Virus record (IMG/VR): IMGVR_UViG_3300008954_000051
Location: 1-63,520 of that record
Reading direction: 5' to 3' (one strand)
Origin: a virus
Length of the DNA: 63,520 nucleotides
Below the pieces are notes generated by a model. The model was given only the letters and a program-made list of their open reading frames with translations. It searched no databases and was not told the DNA's origin. A program made the translations under genes and the position numbers. Each line of letters starts with the position of its first letter. Positions within the stretch are counted from its first letter, which is position 1. Below, one piece after another: positions 1 through 9,200 of the stretch.

Positions 1-1026
1 AATGGATTAAGAGCCAAATATCCATTAGACGTAGAAGGACCTGAAGAAGGACATTTCGTTAAATTTTATCCAGTTGACATTCGATCTCCAAGTTTAACTC
101 CACCGAAACCGACTGCTTCGGGAGGCGGTGGAGGTTTCTTTGGTAATTTAATTGGAGGGCTATCAGACCTGGCTGCTGAATTAGCAGTACAGAAGGTTAA
201 GGGTTTGGTTCTAGATAAGATAAATGATGTGATTCCTGATGAGTTAATTTCTGCTGCTGGAATATTAAGTGGGCTGTTAGATGACACCCAAGAAAAGGCG
301 AATAAAAGGAGATCTAGACTTAAAACTCTGGGGTCTATAACACTATACACTCCAATATCATTAACGGAAGATTTGCGGCCTGCTTGGACATCCACAGAGG
401 TGGGTACCCTTGGTGCAGAGTTTGGAGATTTGGTGAAAAATGGAGGAATAACTACAAGTATATTGGGCGATGCGCTGGCTAGCGTAGAGGGGGCGACCTC
501 GGTTGGAGTGCAGAGTGTTGTGCAGGAGAGATTGGGTAATGTTTTAGGGGGGATGATAAATAATAGTTCCGCCGCGGCTCAGGCACTAAAGGGAAGAGGC
601 CGAGCGGTGAACCCTCATCTAGAGGCATTTTTCAAAGGAGTTGATTTCCGAAGATTTTCTTTCAATTTCAAATTGGCTCCTCGTAGTGCAAAGGAGGCAG
701 TTGAAATTCAAACGATCATTGAAGGGTTTAAGTATCATTCGTTGCCCGGATATGCATCACTTAACACGGGAAAGGGGATACCATTTCTTCGCGAAGAAAC
801 CACGGAACATTTCTTTTCAAATCCTTCGGTATGGAATATTGTGTATCATAATTATGATAAGGCCCATAGATTTAAGCATTGTGCATTAACTGGAATTAGC
901 GTTAATCGAGGGGCTTCAGGAACTAATAGCACCTTTTTTGATGGGCAACCCGTAGAAGTTGATTTATCGTTAAACTTCATGGAACTTAGTATTATTACTA
1001 AACAAGACGTAGAAAAGGGTTATTAA
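1..1026 (+). CDS. 48: Baseplate tail-tube cap protein, gp48-like (5' truncated)
   Basis: The frame is open from the first base of the window, so the true start lies upstream and 341 codons are present. In T4, gp48 (with paralogue gp54) caps the central baseplate and nucleates tube polymerisation. The family signal is in the C-terminal 130 residues: FFKGVDFRRFSFNFKLAPRS, then a FxxHxxP-like stretch, and the end FMELSIITKQDVEKGY, typical of the T4 gp48/gp54 tube-cap family. A Gly-rich linker (positions 118-138) separates this from an Ala/Gly-rich middle. The next gene, gp53, starts one base after the stop, which fits a baseplate operon. It could be gp54 rather than gp48; the choice rests on its position before gp53. 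Confidence 0.75.
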   Translation, partial: NGLRAKYPLDVEGPEEGHFVKFYPVDIRSPSLTPPKPTASGGGGGFFGNLIGGLSDLAAELAVQKVKGLVLDKINDVIPDELISAAGILSGLLDDTQEKANKRRSRLKTLGSITLYTPISLTEDLRPAWTSTEVGTLGAEFGDLVKNGGITTSILGDALASVEGATSVGVQSVVQERLGNVLGGMINNSSAAAQALKGRGRAVNPHLEAFFKGVDFRRFSFNFKLAPRSAKEAVEIQTIIEGFKYHSLPGYASLNTGKGIPFLREETTEHFFSNPSVWNIVYHNYDKAHRFKHCALTGISVNRGASGTNSTFFDGQPVEVDLSLNFMELSIITKQDVEKGY

Positions 1027-1027
1027 T

Positions 1028-2242
1028 ATGCCTAGACAGTATTTTGAAATGTTTCCTAAAACATTATACGATATGGAAGGAAAATCCGAAGAACGTTTAC
1101 TTGTTTCAGACATAATGCGTCGGGTTAGAGTTAAATTTTCTGAGCTTGCAGATAAGATACACTATGAACAATATGCAATGCGGGATGGAGAAACTATAGA
1201 ACAGGTTGCTCATAAGTTATATGGTAACTCCAGATACCATTGGGTTTTGTTGCTGATCAATAATATAATAGATCCTATACACGATATAATATTAGATGAC
1301 ATTAGTTTCAGCGATCATTTGTATGGTAACTATGGGTCCATTAAAAATACCATCTCTACTGCATTGGGCTTAACTAGATGGGATGTTAATTCTGAATCTG
1401 TAGTCCATCATGGAAAAATTGTTGCGGGGGGCGGTCCTCTTTCTCCAATGCGACCTGATACTAGGTTTTATGTTCCTAGATTTGCGGGAATAACTCCTCC
1501 TGGCGCTGCAAGTTGGCCCATCCATCCATATTATGTGGATACGGAAACTATTCAGGATCCAAATAACATCTCCATTAACATTTACCAAAATAATTCTAAA
1601 ACCACTACATATTGGTTTGAGCCTTCGGCCGAAGACCAATTATTGTCTGAGGAAGATGCTACTCCTACAATTCCAAGCACTATTAATGTTGGTGATATTG
1701 TAATCATATCCTTTCCATATACTTGGTGGGAACCAAAGGTGGGTAAAGAGAAACAGCTTAAAAGGTTGGGATATGGTGTCCCCCAACAAATTATACATAA
1801 GACTAATTTTTCAATCACCACAGATTTAGATTCTAGAAGTATTCCTGAGGTGGACATAGATGCTTCTTGGATTAATGATGGCTCTACAGGTGTTACTAAT
1901 AATGATCTTATAGTTTTAGGTGAAAATAGTTTTCTTAACAGAGTTGTGCATGATCCGGCATTGAAATTAGGGGTCGGTGAAGGTGGGTTGACTATTTTCA
2001 CAAATACTGATCATTTTGTAAAGGCCGAATACGATTCTAGTGGAAATAAAACACATGATATAATTGTTGATGTGAAGGCATATGAAAATCCTACACTAAA
2101 TCCTCTTTATGGTTCAGTTCGGCCCATTAGCATTTTTGAACAGGAAACGGCCGAAAATGATGCCAAGCGAATAATTATGGTGTTGCGTCAGGAATTATTA
2201 TTAGATTTTGTTAATGAATTTGAACAACTTATATCGAGATAG
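1028..2242 (+). CDS. 53: Baseplate wedge protein gp53-like, with large insertion
   Basis: gp53 binds the wedge-hub interface in T4 and triggers joining of wedges around the hub. The N-terminal part carries a LysM-like segment at about residues 45-85 (MRDGETIEQVAHKLYGNS followed by YHWVLLLINNI), which is the recognisable core of gp53. The C-terminus (RIIMVLRQELLLDFVNEFEQ) also looks like the family end. At 404 residues it is about twice T4 gp53 (196); the extra sequence, roughly residues 100-350, is a beta-rich insertion I cannot assign. The ATG is one base after the gp48 stop, with AAAAGGG upstream. Its place between the tube cap and the hub gene supports the call. Confidence 0.75.
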   Translation: MPRQYFEMFPKTLYDMEGKSEERLLVSDIMRRVRVKFSELADKIHYEQYAMRDGETIEQVAHKLYGNSRYHWVLLLINNIIDPIHDIILDDISFSDHLYGNYGSIKNTISTALGLTRWDVNSESVVHHGKIVAGGGPLSPMRPDTRFYVPRFAGITPPGAASWPIHPYYVDTETIQDPNNISINIYQNNSKTTTYWFEPSAEDQLLSEEDATPTIPSTINVGDIVIISFPYTWWEPKVGKEKQLKRLGYGVPQQIIHKTNFSITTDLDSRSIPEVDIDASWINDGSTGVTNNDLIVLGENSFLNRVVHDPALKLGVGEGGLTIFTNTDHFVKAEYDSSGNKTHDIIVDVKAYENPTLNPLYGSVRPISIFEQETAENDAKRIIMVLRQELLLDFVNEFEQLISR

Positions 2243-2245
2243 ATT

Positions 2246-3568
2246 ATGGCAATTGAATATAAACCCGGACAAGTAAATATAGATGACATTAGCATTTCTA
2301 CTCATAATGGAAGACAGATGTCTATAACGGACATGGTTACACTTGTTAAATTTACATATGGAATATATCATGCGACTATGTTTGGTGAGATTACTATAAA
2401 CGATGCTGCTGGGTTTGAGGAAAGAATGGGAATACATGGGGAAGAGGTGTTGTACCTTAAGCTCCGTGTGCCTGCTTTAAAGGACTATACTGTTGCTTTT
2501 GAGGCTGACATAATAGGTATGTTAGCTAAAGTTCAAATTCGTGATAATTTTTATTCTTATAAATTGAGTTTTGTTAGCAAGACTCAGCGCCGAAATATGG
2601 AGATCAGATTACAAAAAACTTTAAAGAAGAATACGCCTACAAGAATGGTCGAAAGTATATTCAATAACTATTTAAAGGGGTCTTCTGATAATAATGTTTT
2701 TGCAGAGTCGCCCGTTCCAAAAAGCATCACAATTTTAGACCAAAGCATCGATGCTTCCCCGCTAGTTTGTCCTGGAATTTCTCCAATACGAGCCATAAGA
2801 AGGCTTGCATCAAAAGCCAAATCTGAAAAATATGGTACAGGATCAAGCTATCTATTTTTTGAGAATCTAACTTCGTTTGTTTTTGGATCTTTAGGTTATT
2901 TGATGACAAGAGATCCTGTAGATAGACAGTTTAAAGTTCCGGGCCCTCAGAGTAGTGTAACGAGTAAAGATATTACACACCGCACTATGGCAGACGTTTA
3001 TCACACATTTCAATCTTTTTCAGTAAGATCTATGCCGCGGGTTGATGTTTCAGTTCAAGCCGGAACATATACTGGAAAGGCAATATCACACGACCCTGTA
3101 AGGAGAACTGCTCTTACTTCTGATTACAATTATTTTAACCAATTTAATAAACAAATACATTTGAATGCGACTCGACTAGTTGATGATGTGGATTTAGGAA
3201 AATCTCATTCTACTAATATTATTTCTTATCCTAAGCAATATGGAATGTGGGAGTTTGATGATTCAGACGAATATGGGCCCAAAGAATTTTTGCATAGAAA
3301 TGCAGTTATGACTCAACTATATAATGGTGTAAAATTTAATGCTGAGTTGTATGGATATCCAGCATTATTTCCTGGTCAAATTTTATATATCAAAATGCCT
3401 TCGGTCGGAGCGGCTCAGGATTTTGGTGATAACTTAATGTATACTGGAAAATATATAATTACTGCAATTGAACATGTGATTAGTCGTGATATGACGCAAG
3501 AAAATCCTGTTCCTGAAATGAGAAGTAACTTAGTTTTGGCTAGTGACACTTATGGAAGTCGAGCATAG
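2246..3568 (+). CDS. 27: Baseplate hub protein, gp27-like
   Basis: A 440-residue protein in the place of the central hub subunit, which in T4 forms the trimeric cylinder linking the tube to the gp5 spike. The N-terminus has the tube-like fold pattern (IDDISISTHNGRQMSITDMV, then YGIYHATMFGEITINDAAG), followed by a second beta domain with SYKLSFVSKTQRRNMEIRLQ. The C-terminal part (FPGQILYIKMPSVG, YTGKYIITAIEHVISRD) resembles hub proteins of contractile tails. T4 gp27 is 391 residues. It starts three bases after the gp53 stop and is followed by an OB-fold spike gene, the usual hub-spike order. No catalytic residues are expected. Confidence 0.75.
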   Translation: MAIEYKPGQVNIDDISISTHNGRQMSITDMVTLVKFTYGIYHATMFGEITINDAAGFEERMGIHGEEVLYLKLRVPALKDYTVAFEADIIGMLAKVQIRDNFYSYKLSFVSKTQRRNMEIRLQKTLKKNTPTRMVESIFNNYLKGSSDNNVFAESPVPKSITILDQSIDASPLVCPGISPIRAIRRLASKAKSEKYGTGSSYLFFENLTSFVFGSLGYLMTRDPVDRQFKVPGPQSSVTSKDITHRTMADVYHTFQSFSVRSMPRVDVSVQAGTYTGKAISHDPVRRTALTSDYNYFNQFNKQIHLNATRLVDDVDLGKSHSTNIISYPKQYGMWEFDDSDEYGPKEFLHRNAVMTQLYNGVKFNAELYGYPALFPGQILYIKMPSVGAAQDFGDNLMYTGKYIITAIEHVISRDMTQENPVPEMRSNLVLASDTYGSRA

Positions 3569-3580
3569 GAGTATTTGGTT

Positions 3581-3892
3581 ATGATGTCTGATGGCAAATT
3601 TTTTTGGTTTTCGGGAATAGTAGAAGATAGAAGAGATCCTTTAGGTATTGGTAGGGTTCGTGTTCGTTGTTTAGGTATAGATAATGATAATAGAAAAATA
3701 CAGCCCACAGGAGAACTTCCTTGGGCGTATCCTATGTTGTCATTTAATAATGATCAAACAGTACACCCTCCCAAAGAAGGCACTTGGGTGATTGGTTTTT
3801 TTAGAGATGGTGAAAGCGCACAAGATAGAATTGTGTTAGGCACAATAAATACAGGAGCGTTTGACAAAAGCTCTAGTACGGAAGTGGAATAG
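3581..3892 (+). CDS. Spike OB-fold protein (gp5 N-terminal domain as a separate gene)
   Basis: A small (103-residue) protein made of one OB-fold like the N-terminal domain of T4 gp5 or VgrG. It has the strand pattern FFWFSGIVEDRRDPLGIGRV, then RVRCLGID, LPWAYPMLSF, PPKEGTWVIGFFRDGES and IVLGTINTG. In T4 this domain seats the spike on gp27. The lysozyme and beta-helix domains that follow it in T4 are missing here, and the beta-helix is encoded two genes later. I choose the ATG at 3581 because AGGAG at 3567-3571 gives a 9-base spacing; an in-frame TTG at 3575 is poorly placed. Confidence 0.75.
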   Translation: MMSDGKFFWFSGIVEDRRDPLGIGRVRVRCLGIDNDNRKIQPTGELPWAYPMLSFNNDQTVHPPKEGTWVIGFFRDGESAQDRIVLGTINTGAFDKSSSTEVE

Positions 3893-3904
3893 GAGGGTAT
3901 AAAA

Positions 3905-4609
3905 ATGGGTGTAGTTACTGGTGGTGAATGTCATGTGAGTATGTTTCCCGACGTTGATTTCTTTGATCCGGCGTCCATATTTACTGTCTTCGAGGCATTA
4001 GAAAAGGGTGTTAATACTCAGGTAGAAAAGGCCGGAAAATTAATGACAAAGGTTACAACCGCATTGGCAAATCCAACCGATGTATACAATAGTGCAAAAA
4101 AAGCATTAAGTAAATTGGTTGATAGAATTATCTTAGAGGCAGAAAATCTTCTTGAAACTTTGATAGAAAAGGCAATGGAGAAGTTGTTAGAAGAGTTTAA
4201 TAAGTTAATGCAGGCTTTATATGAAACCTTTCTGGCTATCAAAAACCTTATTAATTCTATTATAGAGGGGTTTGTTCAAGGTGTTTGTGATGTGATAGAA
4301 GGTGTTTTAAATGTATTGAAACATTTTGTTGATGCTATTAAGGCTGGAATTGATACTGTAACTGGTCCCATCTTCAATCTTATTGACAAGGTGGAGGCTT
4401 TTAATGTGCAGATGGCAAAAGATGCGGCGGAAAGGGAACTGGAGGGATCTAAGCCCGAAGAAGAAAAAAATGTAGAAATGAAATATTTAACCTTTAAGAA
4501 TGGAAAATTGGAACTTGCTAATAAGACAATTAACATTAATGTTGATCTTGGTGTTCACGATAAATTGGGTCCATTTCTTGGAGGTACTGTGGACCAAAAT
4601 GCCAACTGA
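3905..4609 (+). CDS. Unknown helical protein inside the spike gene cluster
   Basis: I do not recognise a family for this 234-residue protein. It is almost entirely predicted helix. Residues about 25-95 are amphipathic and charged (ALSKLVDRIILEAENLLETL), residues about 95-160 are more hydrophobic (FVQGVCDVIEGVLNVLKHFV), and a polar tail has EGSKPEEEKN. There is no signal peptide. AGGAGGG stands at 3891-3897, a strong ribosome-binding site. It lies between the OB-fold and beta-helix genes, where T4 gp5 has its lysozyme domain, and overlaps the next gene by 11 bases. It could be a coiled-coil collar, an internal tube or needle component, or a membrane-active factor; none is shown by the sequence. 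Confidence 0.6.
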   Translation: MGVVTGGECHVSMFPDVDFFDPASIFTVFEALEKGVNTQVEKAGKLMTKVTTALANPTDVYNSAKKALSKLVDRIILEAENLLETLIEKAMEKLLEEFNKLMQALYETFLAIKNLINSIIEGFVQGVCDVIEGVLNVLKHFVDAIKAGIDTVTGPIFNLIDKVEAFNVQMAKDAAERELEGSKPEEEKNVEMKYLTFKNGKLELANKTININVDLGVHDKLGPFLGGTVDQNAN

Positions 4610-5927
4610 CACTAAATCATATCCTTATGGCTCATTGCGACAAACTAAACTCGGCGCACAGACATGGCGCGACCGAGAGGCGGGAGTTATGGCATTTGGT
4701 GATCAGGCCCTGTATGATAATCGGGTTCGCCTGCCTGGTGGTGTAGTTCCTGGGGCTCCTAGAAAATTTAAGATTAAAACGGACGAAGAGTATGCAGATG
4801 GTGGTATAGAGGTTTCTGAAAATTATCCTTTCGCAGATACGTTAAAGAAGAAGGTGTTAGAATCAAATACACACAGGCTAACCAGGGGAATTAGACAGGG
4901 CACAGTTTCGGATGCATCTAAAGATGGTGAAGTTTCCTCTGATGGAGGAGGCCATAATGCCACGCACACATTTTTCGCCGGCCTACCCGCTACCGCCGCA
5001 TTTGGACCGAGCATTAGAAATCCTATTATTGCATTTCCTCCTGAACAGGCTTCTCCAGAATATCCTTATAATTCTGTTCGTTCAACAGAGAGTGGCCATT
5101 TATTTGAAGCTGATGATACGCCCGGATACGAAAGAATTAAAGAGGCCCATAGACGAGGAACGTTTTATGAAATCTTACCTGACGGAACAAAAGTAACTAA
5201 AATAGTAAGGGACAATTTTTCTTTAGTTGTTGGTAATGATTTTGTGAATGTTCGTGGTGCTGCAATAGTTACTGTTGAAGGAGATTGCAATCTATATACA
5301 AAGGGAAATCTTACTCAACAGGTAGATGGTGATTATAATCTTAGGATTAAAGGTGCGTATAACATGAAATGTAAGGATGACGTTTCTGTTAAGGTTGGTG
5401 GAAATTATCATGAAACTATTGATAAGAGTAAAAATAGTGATATTAAGCATGATAAAAAAGTAGATATTGGGGCCAATGAATCTAGAACAATTGGAGCAGG
5501 TATGATGTTTGGTGGTGCGCTTAGTGTAGGCTTTTTAGGTATGGGTAATAGAAGTATTTCTGTTGTGGGAACAGAAAACAAGAAGGTTAGATTGAAGAAA
5601 TCTACATTTGCTGTAATGCACGAATCTGATGGGATGACATTTGAAAAGACGGCATTCTTTAAAGACAGTTCTCTTACGGTTTTAGGAAACACCACTTTAA
5701 CCTCTGGAGGATTTACATCGCTGATAGGAGATTTGGGTTGTAATATGTATTCTGGTGTATTGATGTCTAAAGTGGATTATATTAGTACACCCACAAGCAC
5801 CATATCAGTAAGCCCCTTTATGGCTTCAGTAAATTCTAAATTGATTACTAGAGTAAAGGGTATGTTAACAGAAGTCAATGCAGATAGTTTATTAAGATTG
5901 AGTGGTGGTATAATCACTATTAATTAG
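4599..5927 (+). CDS. Spike/needle beta-helix protein (gp5 C-terminal-like)
   Basis: A 442-residue protein whose middle (about residues 205-300) shows short alternating-residue repeats such as NFSLVVGNDFVNVRGAAIV, NLYTKGNLTQQVDGDYNLRI and SVKVGGNYHETIDKS. This is the octad-like pattern of the T4 gp5 triple-stranded beta-helix and of VgrG needles. It would form the membrane-piercing spike together with the PAAR tip gene that follows. The N-terminal 150 residues (MPTDTKSYPYGSLRQTKLG onward) are unlike gp5. I use the ATG at 4599, with GGAGGT at 4580-4585; a longer frame starting at 4500 lies wholly inside the previous gene. No lysozyme motif is seen. Confidence 0.7.
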   Translation: MPTDTKSYPYGSLRQTKLGAQTWRDREAGVMAFGDQALYDNRVRLPGGVVPGAPRKFKIKTDEEYADGGIEVSENYPFADTLKKKVLESNTHRLTRGIRQGTVSDASKDGEVSSDGGGHNATHTFFAGLPATAAFGPSIRNPIIAFPPEQASPEYPYNSVRSTESGHLFEADDTPGYERIKEAHRRGTFYEILPDGTKVTKIVRDNFSLVVGNDFVNVRGAAIVTVEGDCNLYTKGNLTQQVDGDYNLRIKGAYNMKCKDDVSVKVGGNYHETIDKSKNSDIKHDKKVDIGANESRTIGAGMMFGGALSVGFLGMGNRSISVVGTENKKVRLKKSTFAVMHESDGMTFEKTAFFKDSSLTVLGNTTLTSGGFTSLIGDLGCNMYSGVLMSKVDYISTPTSTISVSPFMASVNSKLITRVKGMLTEVNADSLLRLSGGIITIN

Positions 5928-5938
5928 GAGTATTTTAG

Positions 5939-6253
5939 ATGGGTATTGCTGCAACAATTACAGATATGTGTACTGGACATCCTCCCTGGCCACCTAGGAA
6001 TTGTATTGGTCCTGGTGTTCCAACTGTATTGGTGGGCGGCCGCCCCGCCTCTGTTATGGGTGATATGTATAATGTACATTGTGCTATGTTGGGGATGACG
6101 CTTGAGTGTCATGTTGGTTCTGTTGTTATGGGTTCTGGAACTGTTCTTATAGGAGGAAGACCAGCAGCTAGAATTGGGGACCAAATTGCTGGTGGTTTAT
6201 GTGTGTCAAAGATTATGGGTCCAGGCGTTCCTACGGTTATTATAGGGGGATGA
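5939..6253 (+). CDS. PAAR-domain spike tip protein (gp5.4-like)
   Basis: A 104-residue PAAR protein, the sharpening cone that caps contractile-tail needles (T4 gp5.4, type VI secretion PAAR). The family pattern is clear: the repeated GPGVPTVLVGGRPASVMGD, then GSGTVLIGGRPAARIGD and a final GPGVPTVIIGG. Cys and His residues (CTGH near the N-terminus, NVHCAM, LECH) are placed as candidate ligands for the metal that PAAR tips hold. The GPGVPT and GGRPA units occur twice, reflecting the pseudo-repeated cone. AGGAG at 5926-5930 precedes the ATG. Following the beta-helix gene, it completes the spike. There is no C-terminal extension that could be a toxin. Confidence 0.88.
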   Translation: MGIAATITDMCTGHPPWPPRNCIGPGVPTVLVGGRPASVMGDMYNVHCAMLGMTLECHVGSVVMGSGTVLIGGRPAARIGDQIAGGLCVSKIMGPGVPTVIIGG

Positions 6254-6254
6254 T

Positions 6255-9200
6255 GTGTCTATAACGGCAAATACGCGGGCTGTTAATGCAGTACGAAACA
6301 TGGTCGACAATGATGATGTTTTCGTAAATCCATATTTGCGTCCTCCTGTCGTAGGAGGATATACTTTAACTGATATTGTTAACGGTTCATTAGAACAGGC
6401 ATCAAAATTACATGCGGCTTTTTGGCAAGGTATAGTTGACCCCACAGGCGAAGTAAGCAATGGAAAGCTGCGGGGGGATTTAGCATCTGTTGGTCCTGGG
6501 GGTTTTGCATACATAGCTGAACCGACCGAAACTATTCCAGATCCTAATGATTTCAATTTAACTATACCTAATTGGATGTATCCTGATGCTAATGGGGTTT
6601 TATTATATGATAGCACAGATTGGGCTGTCGATCCAACTACTGGTGCTAGATCAACTACACATCCTTCTGGTCATGCAAATTCATTTACAATGTATCATCT
6701 TGGTTTAATTATGACTGCATTGGGGGATAGACATCATGTTTTAGATTTTAGTCCACAGATAACTGCGCCTATTGTGCCCAATTCTGGTGTTGCGCCAGGG
6801 GCTTATAATATTCATTCATCTGTTAAGAATTTTATCCAACACACAAATGTTCGATCTGGTGTGAAGTCACATGATGATACTTCTCATCTTAACTCAGCCG
6901 AAAATAGTGCGTTTGGAGATCAAATGCAAGCATATGTTGAATATAGGGTTCCTGGAACATATAAACTTTCTTTAGAAAGAGAGTTTTTGGGCCATCAGCA
7001 TAATATTGTGAATTTATTAGGCCTAGGGTCTACTTATGATAATGATCAAAATATAGGACGCCTTTCGGCTATAGAAACATATACCTCTGGTACAGGAAAT
7101 GTTATTTCTTTTGGACCTGATGCAAATACGGTTACTCTGAGTAATTTGAGTAAAATTTCTGGAATTTATAATGGTGCAATATTAACGATAGGTAAGGAAG
7201 GTTCACAAACTTTCGATCCCAAAGAATTTGCACAGCCGGGTGAAAAGTCTCCTGATGTTCTTGATGCAGACGGAAATGTTCTTCAAGCAGGAAAGCCCAT
7301 ACCTCCTGAAGCACTTGCTGCTGTTAAACCGCTTTCTAATGATTTTATGCCCAGCATTTCTTATGATGTTCCATTGGGCGCAGATGGCAGCCAATCTCAA
7401 GAATTTACTATTATAAGTGGCCCTACGGTCGAAGGGGGGAGTGATGTAATAACCGATCCTGATGTTATTGATTTTATAGATGTGGTCGCAATTGAACGGG
7501 ACGATCCTGACTATATTGTTCCTGATTATAGGTATAATGTGGATCAGGTTTCCAGAATAACCAATTTTAATTGGACTATGAATAAGTTGAATGTGAATCC
7601 CTTTGTTCTGGGTCTGAGAAGTTTGCATTATAGGGGTACTGTGAATGCCCAAGTCCCGGCCGGAGTTTACTATGGATTGAATGCCTTTTTGGATGATACA
7701 TATACTACATTAGATGAAGATGGTGACGTTATACAGCCAACGATATCCTTACCTGTTGAGACACAGGGTCTTGAGCATGATTCTGACGTATTTACTCCTG
7801 ATGGAGGTAAGGCATTTTTTGAGAATGATAATGTTTGGTCGTGGTCTGATAGATATGTGTTTGGGCCCCCTCAAGCAACCCATCCAAGTATTTCTCCAAA
7901 TGGACTTAATGTGGCCTTTTCGGGTCGATATTTAGAATATGATATTTCTTATAGCGGAGCATTCCCATACCAATGGGACGCACACGACGGAACGGCTTCA
8001 CATGATTTTACCTCTTGGAATGGAGGTCCAACTATACTAGATGCCTATAATGATGACGGGACTGGTTCTGGATTTAAGGGAGATTTCCTACCAGAGCTTA
8101 CGCTTCCTGAAGCACATCTTTTAAGTCGCCTTACTGGAGAGGGATCAAGAACACATTGGCAATATGAGGCATCCTCGGTCCACGGGGCCTCTGGTGAGGG
8201 TTGGAGGCAGGGGATGAACAACCATATAGATGCTGTGGCATTTAGGACAGGAATATGGATATCACCCATTCACCATAACAATCAATATCAAGATCAATAT
8301 TCTATTCTTCCTCCAGATTTGGTTAATATAACTCGTACCGCAAATAATTTCTTTCCGGGCCCGTATGGATATAATCCAGCGACAGACAGTTCGGCTATAT
8401 CATATCCTCATTTTTGGGACAATAAGGCTGATATAGGTAGAGATACTTTTGATCCAGATTGGTCTCCTGACGGAAATAAGATTGCGTATACAAATTGTAT
8501 GTTCGCCCATTATCCAGTTGATGTTCTTAAGGCGGCTCCGAAGTTGTATTATCAAGTAGCAGGGGCTGATGATTGGATTATACCTCCTACGAACTTTCCT
8601 ATAGAATACGAAGCCGGCGGGCCCGACAGGGCTTTTACGGACGATGATATTCGCGGAGCCGTTTGGGGTAGGTGTAGGGTTATTTGGCCAAATATAACTG
8701 AGTTTACATGCTTACCAGATACATTTGATGACTGGAGTGCCTTCGGTTGGATTCCAGAAAGTATTCATGATAACTATACGCCTGCGGGGTTAGCATATTA
8801 TAGAAATAAGTTAATGTTCTATGCGACCCCGGCCTACACTAAGTTAGGAATGGCCGCCCGTGGGTGGAGGAAGTCTGATTTAGATCGAAGCGATGCTGGT
8901 TTTCCTGGTGGGCAATTTTTACCCCAATGGTCAACTCCAGGACAAGCATCGGGAATGTGGGGTGATCAGACAGACCGGGAGGTCACGGGACCTCGAAGAA
9001 ATAGGAAAACCTCGGCAGGCACTATACAGGTCATGCTTAATACTGGTACGGGGCCTGATGGAACAGTTAAGCCGGTGAATGTCATTGGAGGAAACACTAC
9101 TATAAATGAAATTGCAACTACTTATAAAAATAATGTAAGGGATGATCATTGGTTTAAAAAATATATTGATAGTGATACATATTCTGAGGTAATGGGGGAA

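Noticed and set aside
3575-3580. TTG start for the OB-fold gene
   Set aside because: Spacing from AGGAG is only three bases; ATG at 3581 is at nine.
4500-4598. N-terminal extension of the beta-helix spike gene (hydrophobic start)
   Set aside because: It overlaps the previous gene almost completely and looks like out-of-frame sequence; ATG 4599 has a ribosome-binding site.
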